A stretch of 64,000 bases of DNA from Streptomyces sp. NBC_00704 (GCF_036226605.1 NZ_CP109000.1:1732501-1796500), one strand, 5' to 3'; numbered from the stretch's first letter, positions 35,925-45,009 are shown. A program made the numbers and translations. Notes: generated by a model not told the origin, from the letters alone.

Positions 35925-36914
35925 CTATCCGCCGATCGCCGACATCGGGCGGTCCGGCTGCAGGAAGCTCGGGTCGTCCAGGCCCGAGCCGGCCTTCTTG
36001 CCCCACATCGCCAGCCGCCAGATGCGGGCTATCTCCTCGTCGGGGGCGTCGGAGCGCAGCGCAGCGCGCAGGTCGGTCTCCTCGCGGGCGAACAGGCAGG
36101 TGCGGACCTGGCCGTCGGCCGTCAGGCGGGTGCGGTCGCAGGCGGCGCAGAACGGGCGGGTGACCGAGGCGATGACGCCGACGCGGTGGGGGCCGCCGTC
36201 GACGAGCCAGCGCTCGGCCGGGGCGGAGCCGCGTTCGTCCTGCCCTTCGGGGGTGAGGTCGAAGCGGGTGCGCAGGGAGGCCAGGATGTCCCCGGCGGTG
36301 ACCATGCCCTCGCGCTTCCAGCCGTGCTGCGCGTCCAGCGGCATCTGCTCGATGAAGCGCAGCTCGTAGTCGTGCTCGACGGCCCAGGACAGCAGGTCCG
36401 GCGCCTCGTCCTCGTTGAGGCCGGGCATCAGGACGCTGTTCACCTTCACCGGCGTCAGGCCGGCCTCGCGGGCGGCTTCGAGGCCCTCGAGGACGTCCTT
36501 GTGGCGGTCCCGGCGGGTGAGGGTCTTGAAGACGTCGGGGCGCAGGGTGTCGAGGGAGACGTTGACCCGGTCCAGGCCGGCCGCCTTGAGGGCCGTGGCG
36601 GTGCGGCGCAGGCCGATGCCGTTGGTCGTCAGCGACATCATGGGGCGGGGGGCGAGGGCCGCGACCCGCTCGACGATGCCTACCAGGCCCGGGCGCAGCA
36701 GGGGCTCGCCGCCGGTGAAGCGGACCTCCTCGATGCCGAGCGTGGTGACGGCGATGCCGATCAGGCGGACGATCTCGTCGTCCGTGAGGAGGTCGGGCTT
36801 GGCCAGCCACTGCAGGCCCTCCTCGGGCATGCAGTACGTGCAGCGCAGGTTGCAGCGGTCGGTGAGCGAGACCCTCAGGTCGGTGGCCACTCGGCCGTAG
36901 GTGTCGATGAGCAC
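35925..36914 (-). CDS. moaA: GTP 3',8-cyclase
   Basis: 329 residues. The radical-SAM cluster motif CNLRCTYC is near the N-terminus (LTDRCNLRCTYCMPEEGL). RFTGGEPLLRPGL, NVSLDTLRPDVFKTLTRRD and the second cluster CAACDRTRLTADGQVRTC are also present. It converts GTP to the first intermediate of molybdenum cofactor synthesis. The C-terminus is PMSAIGG, close to the required terminal GG. No other moa gene is near. Confidence 0.96.
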   Translation of the reverse strand: MLIDTYGRVATDLRVSLTDRCNLRCTYCMPEEGLQWLAKPDLLTDDEIVRLIGIAVTTLGIEEVRFTGGEPLLRPGLVGIVERVAALAPRPMMSLTTNGIGLRRTATALKAAGLDRVNVSLDTLRPDVFKTLTRRDRHKDVLEGLEAAREAGLTPVKVNSVLMPGLNEDEAPDLLSWAVEHDYELRFIEQMPLDAQHGWKREGMVTAGDILASLRTRFDLTPEGQDERGSAPAERWLVDGGPHRVGVIASVTRPFCAACDRTRLTADGQVRTCLFAREETDLRAALRSDAPDEEIARIWRLAMWGKKAGSGLDDPSFLQPDRPMSAIGG

Positions 36915-37012
36915 GTGGGCCCCCTCCCTCGTGGTGGACCGGTTTTCTTTCCGTCACTGCGAGCCTACGTGACCCCGCCGACAACGACAGGGCCCGATCC
37001 CACGAGGTGGGA

Positions 37013-37048
37013 CGCGGCCGCGTCGTAGGGATCTACGACGCGGCCGCG
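37013..37048 (-). terminator. perfect 16-bp hairpin after the acetate symporter
   Basis: CGCGGCCGCGTCGTAG and CTACGACGCGGCCGCG close a four-base loop 89 bases past the symporter stop. Confidence 0.85.
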
Positions 37049-37136
37049 GGTCGGGAGGTGACGGCGGGGGCGCCCCGGCGGCCGGATGCCGGTCCGCGGG
37101 GCGCCTCGTCGCCGGTCAGCGGGTCGGCGGCGCCGG

Positions 37137-38777
37137 TCAGTGGGCTCCGGTGCCGGTCAGGGAGCGGACCTCCAGTTCGGCGTACTTGGCCGTGTCGGGC
37201 TCCTCCTTCGAGAGCAGGGTGCCGACGATGCCCAGCAGGAAGCCGACCGGGATCGAGATGAGGCCGGGGTTCTCCAGCGGGAACCAGTGGAAGTCGACGT
37301 CCGGGAACATGGAGGAGGGCTTGCCCGAGACGACCGGCGAGAACAGCACCAGGCCGACCGCGGTGACCAGGCCGCCGTAGATCGACCACAGGGCTCCGGC
37401 GGTGGTGAACCGCTTCCAGAACAGGCTGTAGAGGATCGTCGGCAGGTTGGCGGAGGCGGCGACCGCGAAGGCGAGGGCGACCAGGCCGGCGACGTTCAGG
37501 TCGCGGGCGAGGGCCCCGAGCAGGATGGAGACGGCGCCGATGCCGACGGTGGCGTAGCGGGCCGCGTTGATCTCCTCCTTCTCGGAGGCCTGTCCCTTCT
37601 TGATGACGTTGGCGTAGATGTCGTGGGCGAACGACGAGGACGACGCCAGGGTGAGGCCGGCGACGACCGCGAGGATGGTCGCGAAGGCGACCGCCGAGAT
37701 GGTGGCCAGCAGGACGGCGCCCCAGTTGGAGTCGACGCCGCCCAGATGGAGGGCGAGCAGGGGCGCCGCCGTGTTGCCCGCCTTGTTGGACGCGGTGATC
37801 TCGTCCGGCTTGATCAGCGCGGCGGCGCCGAAGCCGAGGGCGAGGGTCATGAGGTAGAACCCGCCGATGAGGCCGATGGCCCACAGGACCGACTTACGGG
37901 CGGCTTTGGCGGTGGGCACCGTGTAGAAGCGGATCAGGATGTGCGGCAGTCCGGCGGTGCCCAGGACCAGGGCGATGCCGAGCGAGAGGAAGTCCAGCTT
38001 GGTGGTGCCGCTGACGCCGTACTTCAGGCCGGGCTCCAGGAAGGCCGCGCCCTTGCCGCTGTTGTCGGCGGCCGAGCCCAGCAGGTCGGAGACGTTGAAG
38101 TCGAACTTCAGCAGGACCAGGAAGGTGAGCAGGAGGGCGCCGATGATGAGCAGCACGGCCTTGACCATCTGGACCCAGGTGGTGCCCTTCATGCCGCCGA
38201 TCGTCACGTAGACGATCATCAGCACGCCGACCAGGGCCACGATCGCGACCTTGCCGCCGTCGCTGGTGATGCCCAGCAGCAGGGAGACCAGGACGCCCGC
38301 GCCCGCCATCTGGGCCAGCAGGTAGAAGATCGACACCACGATGGTGGAGGTGCCGGCCGCGGTGCGGACCGGCCGCTGGCGCATGCGGTACGCCAGGACG
38401 TCGCCCATGGTGTAGCGGCCGGAGTTGCGCAGCGGCTCGGCGACCAGCAGCAGGGCGACCAGCCAGGCGACCAGGAAGCCGATGGAGTACAGGAAGCCGT
38501 CGTAGCCGAAGAGGGCGATGGCGCCCGCGATGCCGAGGAAGGACGCGGCGGACATGTAGTCGCCGGAGACGGCGAGTCCGTTCTGGAAGCCGGTGAACTG
38601 GCGGCCGCCGGCGTAGAAGTCGGCGGCGTCCTTGGTCTGGCGGCCGGCCCAGACGGTGATGACGAGCGTCGCGGCGACGAACACCGAGAACAGGATGATG
38701 ATCAGTGTGCGGTGCTCGCTCGCCTCGCCCGCGGCGAGCAGGGCGGTGTGATGCGCGGTGTGCGGTGCGGTGCTCAT
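37137..38777 (-). CDS. actP: cation/acetate symporter (SSS family)
   Basis: 546 residues with about 13 membrane helices. The sodium:solute symporter pattern is clear: AADFYAGGRQFTGFQNGLAV, SGDYMSAASFLGIAGAI, GTAGLPHILIRFYTVP, SSSSFAHDIYAN. Relatives are E. coli ActP and corynebacterial MctC, which import acetate and other short monocarboxylates. The start (ATG 38777, GGAGG upstream) overlaps the DUF485 gene by four bases, the same arrangement as yjcH-actP. Confidence 0.93.
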   Translation of the reverse strand: MSTAPHTAHHTALLAAGEASEHRTLIIILFSVFVAATLVITVWAGRQTKDAADFYAGGRQFTGFQNGLAVSGDYMSAASFLGIAGAIALFGYDGFLYSIGFLVAWLVALLLVAEPLRNSGRYTMGDVLAYRMRQRPVRTAAGTSTIVVSIFYLLAQMAGAGVLVSLLLGITSDGGKVAIVALVGVLMIVYVTIGGMKGTTWVQMVKAVLLIIGALLLTFLVLLKFDFNVSDLLGSAADNSGKGAAFLEPGLKYGVSGTTKLDFLSLGIALVLGTAGLPHILIRFYTVPTAKAARKSVLWAIGLIGGFYLMTLALGFGAAALIKPDEITASNKAGNTAAPLLALHLGGVDSNWGAVLLATISAVAFATILAVVAGLTLASSSSFAHDIYANVIKKGQASEKEEINAARYATVGIGAVSILLGALARDLNVAGLVALAFAVAASANLPTILYSLFWKRFTTAGALWSIYGGLVTAVGLVLFSPVVSGKPSSMFPDVDFHWFPLENPGLISIPVGFLLGIVGTLLSKEEPDTAKYAELEVRSLTGTGAH

Positions 38778-39130
38778 TCGCCCGCCTCCATCCGGGACTT
38801 GATGGCTTCTGCCTTGGGGTCGAACTTGGCGGCCGCGGTCCGCGCGTACCACCAGGCGATGAGGAAGGTCGTGAGGAACTGGGCGAGGCCCAGGGCGAGG
38901 GCCACGTTGATGTTGCCGAAGAGCTTGGTGCCCATGAAGCCGCCCGCGTAGTTCGACAGCAGGACGTACAGCAGGTACCAGACGATGAAGGCGAACGTCA
39001 GCGGGAAGGCGAAGCCCCGGTAGGCGCCGCGCAGTTCACCGAACTCCGCGCTCTCCTGCACCGCGACGAACTCCTCGGCGGAGGGGAGCTGGGCTGGGGT
39101 TTTCGAGGGGGGCGGTGTCTCGGTGGCCAC
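38774..39130 (-). CDS. DUF485 membrane protein, symporter partner (YjcH-like)
   Basis: 118 residues from a GTG at 39130. Two membrane helices (FPLTFAFIVWYLLYVLLSNY, VALALGLAQFLTTFLIAWWY) and the DUF485 arrangement with FGELRGAYRGFAFPL before the first helix. It is first gene of the pair with the acetate symporter and probably helps its assembly or function. Confidence 0.9.
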   Translation of the reverse strand: MATETPPPSKTPAQLPSAEEFVAVQESAEFGELRGAYRGFAFPLTFAFIVWYLLYVLLSNYAGGFMGTKLFGNINVALALGLAQFLTTFLIAWWYARTAAAKFDPKAEAIKSRMEAGE

Positions 39131-39444
39131 GGGGTCTCCTCGTTGCGGGTGCGGGTGGGACGGCGAACGGAGGCGAGTGTCCTCTCGCTCCCTGCCCAAG
39201 GTCACGGGGCCGCGGGAGGACGGGTTCAACGCGTCGGACGGGTTTGTCGGAGGGGCCTGACGGCCGGTCATGACCAACGAGCGGGAACCTCGTCAGGTCA
39301 TGGGCGGGCAAAATCGCCGTCGGGAAGTCATTGCTGACCGATGAGTCAGGGAGATAGCTTCGGGCGAGCACCACCCGTCATGTACCTGCCTAGGCGGCAC
39401 CCGCGCCCGGGTCAGGTCCCGTTTCCGGATGATGTGGAGACCCC
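39131..39444. promoter_or_regulatory. divergent promoter region with GGTCATGACC palindrome
   Basis: The 314-bp region between the divergent DUF485/symporter operon and the subtilase has no gene. A perfect 10-bp palindrome GGTCATGACC lies at 39266-39275, and GTCATG recurs near 39297 and 39380. These may be binding sites for a regulator of either side. No promoter hexamers are clear. Confidence 0.4.
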
Positions 39445-40977
39445 ATGGCTCATCTGCCTTCCAGACGCCGGCTCGCTCTCGCGGTGCCCGTCGTACTGTC
39501 GCTGACCGCCTCGCTCGGCTTCCTGCCGGCGGCGGCCTCCGCGGCCCCCGTTCCGGCGTCCGCCGCCCGGACGGCCGACGCCGGAACGCTGGCGTACGTC
39601 GTCAACACGAAGACCGACCACGGCACGATCCGGAAGGTGAAGAAGGCGGTCGCCGAGGCCGGCGGCACCGTCGTCGCGGCCTACGACAGGATCGGCGTAC
39701 TCGTCGTCCACTCGGCGAACCCCGACTTCGGCCCGAAGATACGCGCGGTGCGGGGCGTGCAGTCGGCCGGAGCGACCCGTACGGCGCCGCTGAGCGCGGC
39801 CGGGACCACCGACGAGGGAGCGGCCCAGGTCCTCTCGAAGGCGGAGGCCGCGAAGGTCGAGAAGGCGTCCGACGCGGCGGGCCAGAGCGAGCCGCTCGAG
39901 GCCGACCAGTGGGACCTGCGGGCGATCGGCGCCGACAAGGCCGCCACGATCAACCCGGGCAGCAAGAGGGTGACGGTCGCCGTCATCGACACCGGCGTCG
40001 ACGACACCCACCCGGACCTCGCGCCGAACTTCTCGGCGTCCCAGTCGGCCAACTGCGTCGGCGGCGTCGCGGACACCACTCCCGGCGCCTGGCGTCCTTA
40101 CGACCCGGCCGAGGACTACCACGGCACCCATGTGGCGGGTGAGATCGCCGCGGCGCGCAACGGCATCGGCGTGTCGGGCGTCGCGCCCGGCGTGAAGGTC
40201 GCGGGCATCAAGGTGAGCGACCCCAAGGACGGTCTCTTCTACCCGGAGAACGTGGTCTGCGCGTTCGTGTTCGCCGCCGACCACGGCGTCGAGATCACGA
40301 ACAACAGCTACTACGTCGACCCGTGGCTGTACAACTGCATGGACGACCCCGACCAGCGGGCCATTGTGGACGCCGTCAACAGGGCCCAGCTGTACGCCCA
40401 GAAGAAGGGCACGCTCAGCGTGGCCTCCGCGGGCAACTCCAACCACGACCTCGACTCCGACGCACTCGAGGACGCGTCCAGCCCCGACGACACCACGCCG
40501 GTGACGCGCACGGTCGACCCGCACGAGTGCTTCGACATCCCGACGCAGCTGCCGGGTGTCGTCACGGTGAGCGCGACGGGCGTCAAGGGCGCCAAGTCGT
40601 ACTACTCCAGCTACGGCCTGGGCGTCGTCGACGTCGCGGCGCCGGGCGGCGACAAGTTCCAGATCCCGGACACGCCGTCGGCCAACGGCCGCATCCTGTC
40701 GACGCTGCCGAACAACGCGTACGGCTTCCTCCAGGGCACCTCGATGGCGTCTCCGCACGTGGCCGGTGTGGCCGCGCTGCTGAAGTCGACGCACCCGCAC
40801 GCGAGCCCGGCGCAGTTGCAGGCGCTGCTCAAGCTGCAGGCCGACGCGACGAGCTGCCCGACCGAGCCGTACGACGGTGACGGCAACGGCGTCGTGGACG
40901 CCACCTGCGTGGGCGGCAAGCGCCTCAACGGCTTCTTCGGCTTCGGCGTGGTCAACGCGCTGCGCGCCGTGAAGTAG
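39445..40977 (+). CDS. secreted subtilisin-like serine protease (S8)
   Basis: 510 residues. A signal peptide (RRRLALAVPVVLSLTASLGF, ending near ASAA) is followed by an inhibitor-type propeptide to about residue 150. The catalytic triad is Asp in VAVIDTGVDDTHPD, His in YHGTHVAGEIAA and Ser in GTSMASPHVAG, with the oxyanion Asn in SAGNSNHDL. Extra cysteines (CVGG, YNCMDD, HECFD, TSCPTE, DATCVGG) suggest disulfides. It should be an extracellular or cell-surface protease. Confidence 0.95.
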   Translation: MAHLPSRRRLALAVPVVLSLTASLGFLPAAASAAPVPASAARTADAGTLAYVVNTKTDHGTIRKVKKAVAEAGGTVVAAYDRIGVLVVHSANPDFGPKIRAVRGVQSAGATRTAPLSAAGTTDEGAAQVLSKAEAAKVEKASDAAGQSEPLEADQWDLRAIGADKAATINPGSKRVTVAVIDTGVDDTHPDLAPNFSASQSANCVGGVADTTPGAWRPYDPAEDYHGTHVAGEIAAARNGIGVSGVAPGVKVAGIKVSDPKDGLFYPENVVCAFVFAADHGVEITNNSYYVDPWLYNCMDDPDQRAIVDAVNRAQLYAQKKGTLSVASAGNSNHDLDSDALEDASSPDDTTPVTRTVDPHECFDIPTQLPGVVTVSATGVKGAKSYYSSYGLGVVDVAAPGGDKFQIPDTPSANGRILSTLPNNAYGFLQGTSMASPHVAGVAALLKSTHPHASPAQLQALLKLQADATSCPTEPYDGDGNGVVDATCVGGKRLNGFFGFGVVNALRAVK

Positions 40978-41108
40978 CCGCCCGAAGCGGGCAGACGGCA
41001 GGCGTTACCGGGGCCGGGCGGACATCCGCCCGGCCCTTCGCTGTGCCGTCTTCGTCAGTACAGCCTTCACCTGTCCGGGCTCGGGCGGTACGGCATGTAC
41101 GGCGACGC

Positions 41109-41180
41109 GTGCACCCGTGCACCCGTGCACCCGTGCACCCGTGCACCCGTGCACCCGTGCACCCGTGCACCCGTGCACCC
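41109..41180 (+). repeat. nine perfect copies of the octamer GTGCACCC
   Basis: GTGCACCC repeats head to tail nine times without a mismatch (72 bp), between the subtilase and the CoA-transferase gene. Each unit contains the palindrome GTGCAC. The lack of any change suggests recent expansion. Confidence 0.95.
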
Positions 41181-41200
41181 GTGGAGCGGTCTCCCTCATA

Positions 41201-41217
41201 TATTGATTGAATCAATA
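41201..41217. promoter_or_regulatory. 17-bp perfect palindrome, probable operator
   Basis: TATTGATTGAATCAATA is a perfect inverted repeat around a central G, AT-rich in a GC-rich genome, 15 bases before the CoA-transferase start. This TTGAT-ATCAA form is typical of MarR- or TetR-type operators. No such regulator is in the window, so the binding protein is encoded elsewhere. Confidence 0.65.
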
Positions 41218-41232
41218 CTGCACCATGTAGTC

Positions 41233-42690
41233 ATGACTCGAATCAAGTTGGCCTGGTCCGCGCTCGGCGGCGATCCCGCCCTCCTGGACCGCGTGTCGAC
41301 CGTCGCCCGCGAGGGGACGCTGCCCGCGCGGCTTCCCGTGCGAGATCTGGCGCGGGCCTGCGTCGGCGCGTGCGCCCTGGCCGCCGCCGAGCTGGGGGCA
41401 CGACGGGCCGCTCTCGCGCGCCCGCCCGCGGTGCGGGTGGACGACGGCGCGGTGGCTACGGCGTTCGTCAGCGAACGGCATCTGCGGGTCGACGGGCGGC
41501 CGCCCGTCACCTTCGCGCCGCTCTCGCGGTTCTGGCGGACGGCTGACGGCTGGGTGCGGACCCACGCCAACTACCCGCACCACCGCGAGCGGCTGCTGCG
41601 CGCGCTGGGGCTGCCCGCGGACACCGGTCCTGAGGCCGCGGAGAGGGCGTTCGCCGAGCGCGCCGCCCTCGACGTGGAGGACGCGGTGTACGCGGCCGGC
41701 GGCCTGGCGGTCGCCCTGCGCACGCCCGGACAGTGGGCGGCGCACCCCCAGGCCGCCGAGGTCGCCGCCCGCCCCCTGGTCGAGCGCGGCAGGCTCGACG
41801 CGGCACGCGCGCGTACCTTCGCACCGCTCGACGGCGCCCCCCTGCTGCCCGCCGCGGGACTGCGCGTCCTGGATCTGACACGGGTCCTGGCCGGGCCGGT
41901 GGCCACCCGCACCCTCGCACTGCTGGGCGCGGACGTCCTGCGCGTCGACGCCCCCCAGCTGCCCGAGCTCGTCGACCAGCACGCGGACACGGGCTTCGGC
42001 AAGCGGTCGGCGCTGCTGGACCTGGCGGCCGACCGGTCCGCCTTCGAGGAGCTGCTCGCGACGGCGGACGTGGTGGTCACCGGCTACCGACCGGGCGCGC
42101 TGGACCGGTTCGGCCTGGCCCCCGAGGCGCTCGCCGAGCGCCGGCCCGGGCTGGTGGTGGCGCAGGTCTCGGCGTGGGGCGCCTACGGGCCGTGGGGCGC
42201 GCGTCGCGGGTTCGACAGCCTCGTGCAGGTGGCCACCGGCATCGCCGCGGCGGAGGGCTCGGCCGAGCGGCCGGGCGCGCTGCCGGCGCAGGCCCTCGAC
42301 CACGGGACCGGCTATCTGCTGGCCGCCGGCGTCCTGCGCGCGCTGACCGAGCAGTCGTACGACGGCGGCAGCCGGTTCGTCCGGACGGCGCTGGCGCGGA
42401 CGGCGGCCTGGCTGACGGAGGGCGCCCGGATGGGCGAAGACGACGGCAAAGGGACCGCCAAGGAGGGCGCATCCGCCCAGGAGTCCCGTCGGCCGCGCGT
42501 GGAGCGGGGAGCGGGAAGCGGCGAGCGGGGCGGGGACGACGACGCCGGTCCGCGGCCCTGGCTCGGGGAGACTGAGAGTCCCGTCGGGCGGCTCCGGTAC
42601 GCACTGCCGCCGGTGGCGTTCGACGGCGGGCCGCGCGACTGGGCCCGCCCGCCCGGCCCGTGGGGAGCGGATCCGGCGCGCTGGCTCTGA
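41233..42690 (+). CDS. CaiB/BaiF-type CoA transferase
   Basis: 485 residues from the ATG at 41233. Family III CoA-transferase features are LRVLDLTRVLAGPVATRTLA, GADVLRVDAP, FGKRSALLDLAADRS, VVTGYRPGALDRFG, and the catalytic Asp in AQALDHGTGYLLAAGVL. A disordered Glu/Arg/Gly insert lies near residues 395-450. The N-terminal 190 residues are a degenerate second domain. It moves CoA between acyl groups, substrate unknown. The ribosome site is weak. A palindrome just upstream suggests tight control. Confidence 0.88.
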   Translation: MTRIKLAWSALGGDPALLDRVSTVAREGTLPARLPVRDLARACVGACALAAAELGARRAALARPPAVRVDDGAVATAFVSERHLRVDGRPPVTFAPLSRFWRTADGWVRTHANYPHHRERLLRALGLPADTGPEAAERAFAERAALDVEDAVYAAGGLAVALRTPGQWAAHPQAAEVAARPLVERGRLDAARARTFAPLDGAPLLPAAGLRVLDLTRVLAGPVATRTLALLGADVLRVDAPQLPELVDQHADTGFGKRSALLDLAADRSAFEELLATADVVVTGYRPGALDRFGLAPEALAERRPGLVVAQVSAWGAYGPWGARRGFDSLVQVATGIAAAEGSAERPGALPAQALDHGTGYLLAAGVLRALTEQSYDGGSRFVRTALARTAAWLTEGARMGEDDGKGTAKEGASAQESRRPRVERGAGSGERGGDDDAGPRPWLGETESPVGRLRYALPPVAFDGGPRDWARPPGPWGADPARWL

Positions 42691-42708
42691 GCCGGTCGGC
42701 GGCCGGAC

Positions 42709-42752
42709 GGGGCCACCGACCGAGCCGGGCGGGGCCACCGACCGGGCCGGAC
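42709..42752 (+). repeat. 22-bp tandem duplication after the CoA-transferase stop
   Basis: GGGGCCACCGACCGAGCCGG and a near-identical second copy follow each other 18 bases past the stop. A partial diverged copy (GCCGGTCGGCGGCCGGAC) precedes them directly after the TGA. Confidence 0.65.
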
Positions 42753-42817
42753 GGTCCACCTGAGGCCCACCATCATCCGACTTGCCCGGTTTTGGGGGGC
42801 ATGGTGAAGATCCTGGC

Positions 42818-43768
42818 ATGGCCCTCATACGACCGCCCGCAGTGACCGACTCCGCGCCCCGAACCGGCCCCGGCCGGGCGGTGGCCCTGCTCGTCCTGGT
42901 CGGGATCGGGGCACTGATCCCGCTGCTCGGGCCGTCCGTCGCGGTCCACGGCACCGGACAGAGCGCGGCGTCGGACTCCGGTGCGGTCGCCCTGCTCCGG
43001 GCGGCGCTGTTCGCGGCGCTGAGCGTGCAGGTGGGCGAGTTGTTCACAGCCGTGCTCGCCCGGCGGGTGCCGAACGCGCCGCACGAGCGACCGAGCGGCT
43101 GGGCGCCGTTCGCGGCGGTCGTGGGGTTCGCGGCCGCGGCGGCGGCCGGGGAGCTGGCGCCGCACGGCCACGGCTCACGGACCGGCGTGCTCGCGCTGGT
43201 CGAGGCGATCGCGTTCGCGGTCGCCGGGCTGTGCGCCCTGTCCGGCCGGCCGAACCGTCAGGCGTGGCCGCTGGCGGCGGTGATCCTGGCGGAGGCATTG
43301 CGTGCCCATCCGCCCACCGAGCACACGCCCCTGGTCGGATCCGGTCTGACGCTCGTGCATCTGACGTGCTCGGCGCTGTGGGCGGGCGGCCTGCTGACCG
43401 TGCTGCGCACCCTGCGCCGGTGGGACGGGGCCGCGGCCGGCGCCGCCCTGCTCGGTCTGTACGCGCGCGTGGCGGCCGTGCTGTTCGCCGCCGTCACCGC
43501 GACCGGGCTGCTCAGCTCGCTGCGCCGGATGCCGGCCGGGTCGGTGCTCGGCCTGCTGACCTCGACCGCGTACGGGCGCGTGCTGCTCGCCAAGGTGCTC
43601 GTGGTCGGCGCGGTCGCCCTGCTCGCCCTGTGGGCACGGACGCGACTGCGGCAGTCGCCCGACCCGCTGGCCGCCTGCTCCCCCGCGCGTGTGGAGCTCG
43701 TCGCGCTGGGTGCGGTGGTCGCGGTGTCGGGACTGTTGACGGCCTTGCCGCTGCCCGTCAAGGGTTGA
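42818..43768 (+). CDS. CopD-family copper resistance membrane protein
   Basis: 316 residues with eight or nine membrane helices. The C-terminal half carries CopD features: VHLTCSALWAGGLLTVLRTL, a helix with LYARVAAVLFAAVTATGLL, then STAYGRVLLAKVLVVGAVAL. CopD proteins take part in copper handling at the membrane. No CopC domain is fused and none lies adjacent. ATG at 42818 is weakly supported. An earlier ATG at 42801 is in another frame and opens a 14-codon frame. Confidence 0.85.
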   Translation: MALIRPPAVTDSAPRTGPGRAVALLVLVGIGALIPLLGPSVAVHGTGQSAASDSGAVALLRAALFAALSVQVGELFTAVLARRVPNAPHERPSGWAPFAAVVGFAAAAAAGELAPHGHGSRTGVLALVEAIAFAVAGLCALSGRPNRQAWPLAAVILAEALRAHPPTEHTPLVGSGLTLVHLTCSALWAGGLLTVLRTLRRWDGAAAGAALLGLYARVAAVLFAAVTATGLLSSLRRMPAGSVLGLLTSTAYGRVLLAKVLVVGAVALLALWARTRLRQSPDPLAACSPARVELVALGAVVAVSGLLTALPLPVKG

Positions 43769-43981
43769 CGGCGTCAGGGGGTCACCATGATCTGTCGGGT
43801 GTCATGCCGGGGGCGCCGACCGTAGGTTGATCACCATGATCTGTCGGGAGTCATGGCGGGGGCGCCGGCCCTAGGTTGATCACCATGATCAGCCGGGTGT
43901 CACGACGGGAATGCCCGCCGTCGGTTGATCACCATGATCAGCCGGGCATCGCCCCCGGAACGCCGTCAGTTGGTCACCATG
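43769..43981 (+). repeat. four tandem copies of a 49-bp unit
   Basis: CACCATGATC starts copies at 43783, 43832, 43881 and 43930, exactly 49 bases apart. A last partial copy at 43975 contains the end of the minus-strand alcohol dehydrogenase (ATGGTGACCAACTGA). The first two copies share GATCTGTCGGG, the next two GATCAGCCGGG. There are no unique spacers. Confidence 0.92.
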
Positions 43982-45009
43982 ACCTTGAGGGCGGTGCGCT
44001 CGTCCATCGCCTTGTAGCCGTCCGGGACGCCCTCGATGCCGACGGTCAGGTCGAACACGGGCGAAGGGTCGATCGCGCCGCTCAGCACGTCGGGCAGCAG
44101 TTCGGGGATGTAGGCGCGGACCGGGGCGACGCCGCCGCGCAGCGCGATGTTGCGGTCGAACATGACGCTCAGGTCGAGACCGGTGCCGCTGCCGTGCGGG
44201 ACGCCCACGAAGCCGACGGCGCCGCCGTCCCGGCTGACCTCGAGCGCCGTTCGCATGGACTGCTCGGTGCCGACCGCCTCCACGACCGCGTGCGCGCCCT
44301 GGCCGCGGGTGAGTTCGCGGACGGCTTCGACGGCCGCGTCGCCGCGCTCGGCGACGACGTCCGTGGCGCCGAAGCGGCGAGCGATGTCCGTGCGGGCCCG
44401 GTGGCGGCCCAGGGCGATGATGCGTTCGGCGCCGAGGCGCTTGGCGGCCAGGACGGCGCACAGGCCGACCGCGCCGTCCCCGACGACGGCGACGGTGGCG
44501 CCGGGCCCGGCGCCCGCGCCGAGGGCCGCGTGGTGGCCGGTGCCCAGCACGTCGGAGAGGGTGAGCAGGGCGGCCAGCAGACGGTCGTCGGAGGCGGCCT
44601 CCTTGGGCAGCCGCACGAGGGTGCCGTCGGCGAACGGCACGCGCACGGCCTCGCCCTGGCCCCCGTCGTAGCCGACGGAGCCCCAGAAGCCGCCGTGCTC
44701 ACAGGATGTCGTCAGGCCTTCACGGCAGTAGTCGCAGACGCCGTCGGACCACATGAAGGGCGCGACGACCAGATCGCCGCGCCGCAGCGTCGACACGTCG
44801 GAGCCGGTCTCCTCCACCACGCCGAGGAACTCGTGCCCGATGCGCTGGCCCGGCTGCCGGGACGCCTCGCCGCGGTACGCCCACAGGTCGCTGCCGCAGA
44901 TGCAGGCGCGCAGCACCCGGACCACCGCGTCGGCGGGCAGCTGCACCACGGGCTCGGGCACGTCCTCCACGCGCATGTCGAAGGGGGCGTGAATGGTGGT
45001 GGCGCGCAT
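43966..45009 (-). CDS. zinc-dependent alcohol dehydrogenase
   Basis: 347 residues from the ATG at 45009 (AAGGA upstream). The catalytic zinc site is CGSDLWAYRG with RIGHEFLGVVEE. The structural zinc site is reduced (DGVCDYCREGLTTSCEHGGF). The Rossmann fold has AVVGDGAVGLCAVLAAKRLG. It oxidises or reduces an unknown alcohol or aldehyde with NAD(P). The final codons MVTN and stop are part of the 49-bp repeat unit. Confidence 0.92.
   Translation of the reverse strand: MRATTIHAPFDMRVEDVPEPVVQLPADAVVRVLRACICGSDLWAYRGEASRQPGQRIGHEFLGVVEETGSDVSTLRRGDLVVAPFMWSDGVCDYCREGLTTSCEHGGFWGSVGYDGGQGEAVRVPFADGTLVRLPKEAASDDRLLAALLTLSDVLGTGHHAALGAGAGPGATVAVVGDGAVGLCAVLAAKRLGAERIIALGRHRARTDIARRFGATDVVAERGDAAVEAVRELTRGQGAHAVVEAVGTEQSMRTALEVSRDGGAVGFVGVPHGSGTGLDLSVMFDRNIALRGGVAPVRAYIPELLPDVLSGAIDPSPVFDLTVGIEGVPDGYKAMDERTALKVMVTN

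Noticed and set aside
41095..41232. N-terminal extension of the CoA transferase through the octamer repeats
   Set aside because: The frame is open only because of the GTGCACCC repeat. The family start fits 41233.
42801..42845. 14-codon frame (MVKILAWPSYDRPQ) overlapping the CopD start
   Set aside because: It could be an upstream frame, but there is no ribosome site and the overlap with an uncertain start makes it unsupported.
43769..43981. Regularly spaced 49-bp repeats resembling a CRISPR array
   Set aside because: The whole unit repeats, with no unique spacers and no cas genes. The unit derives from a neighbouring gene end.
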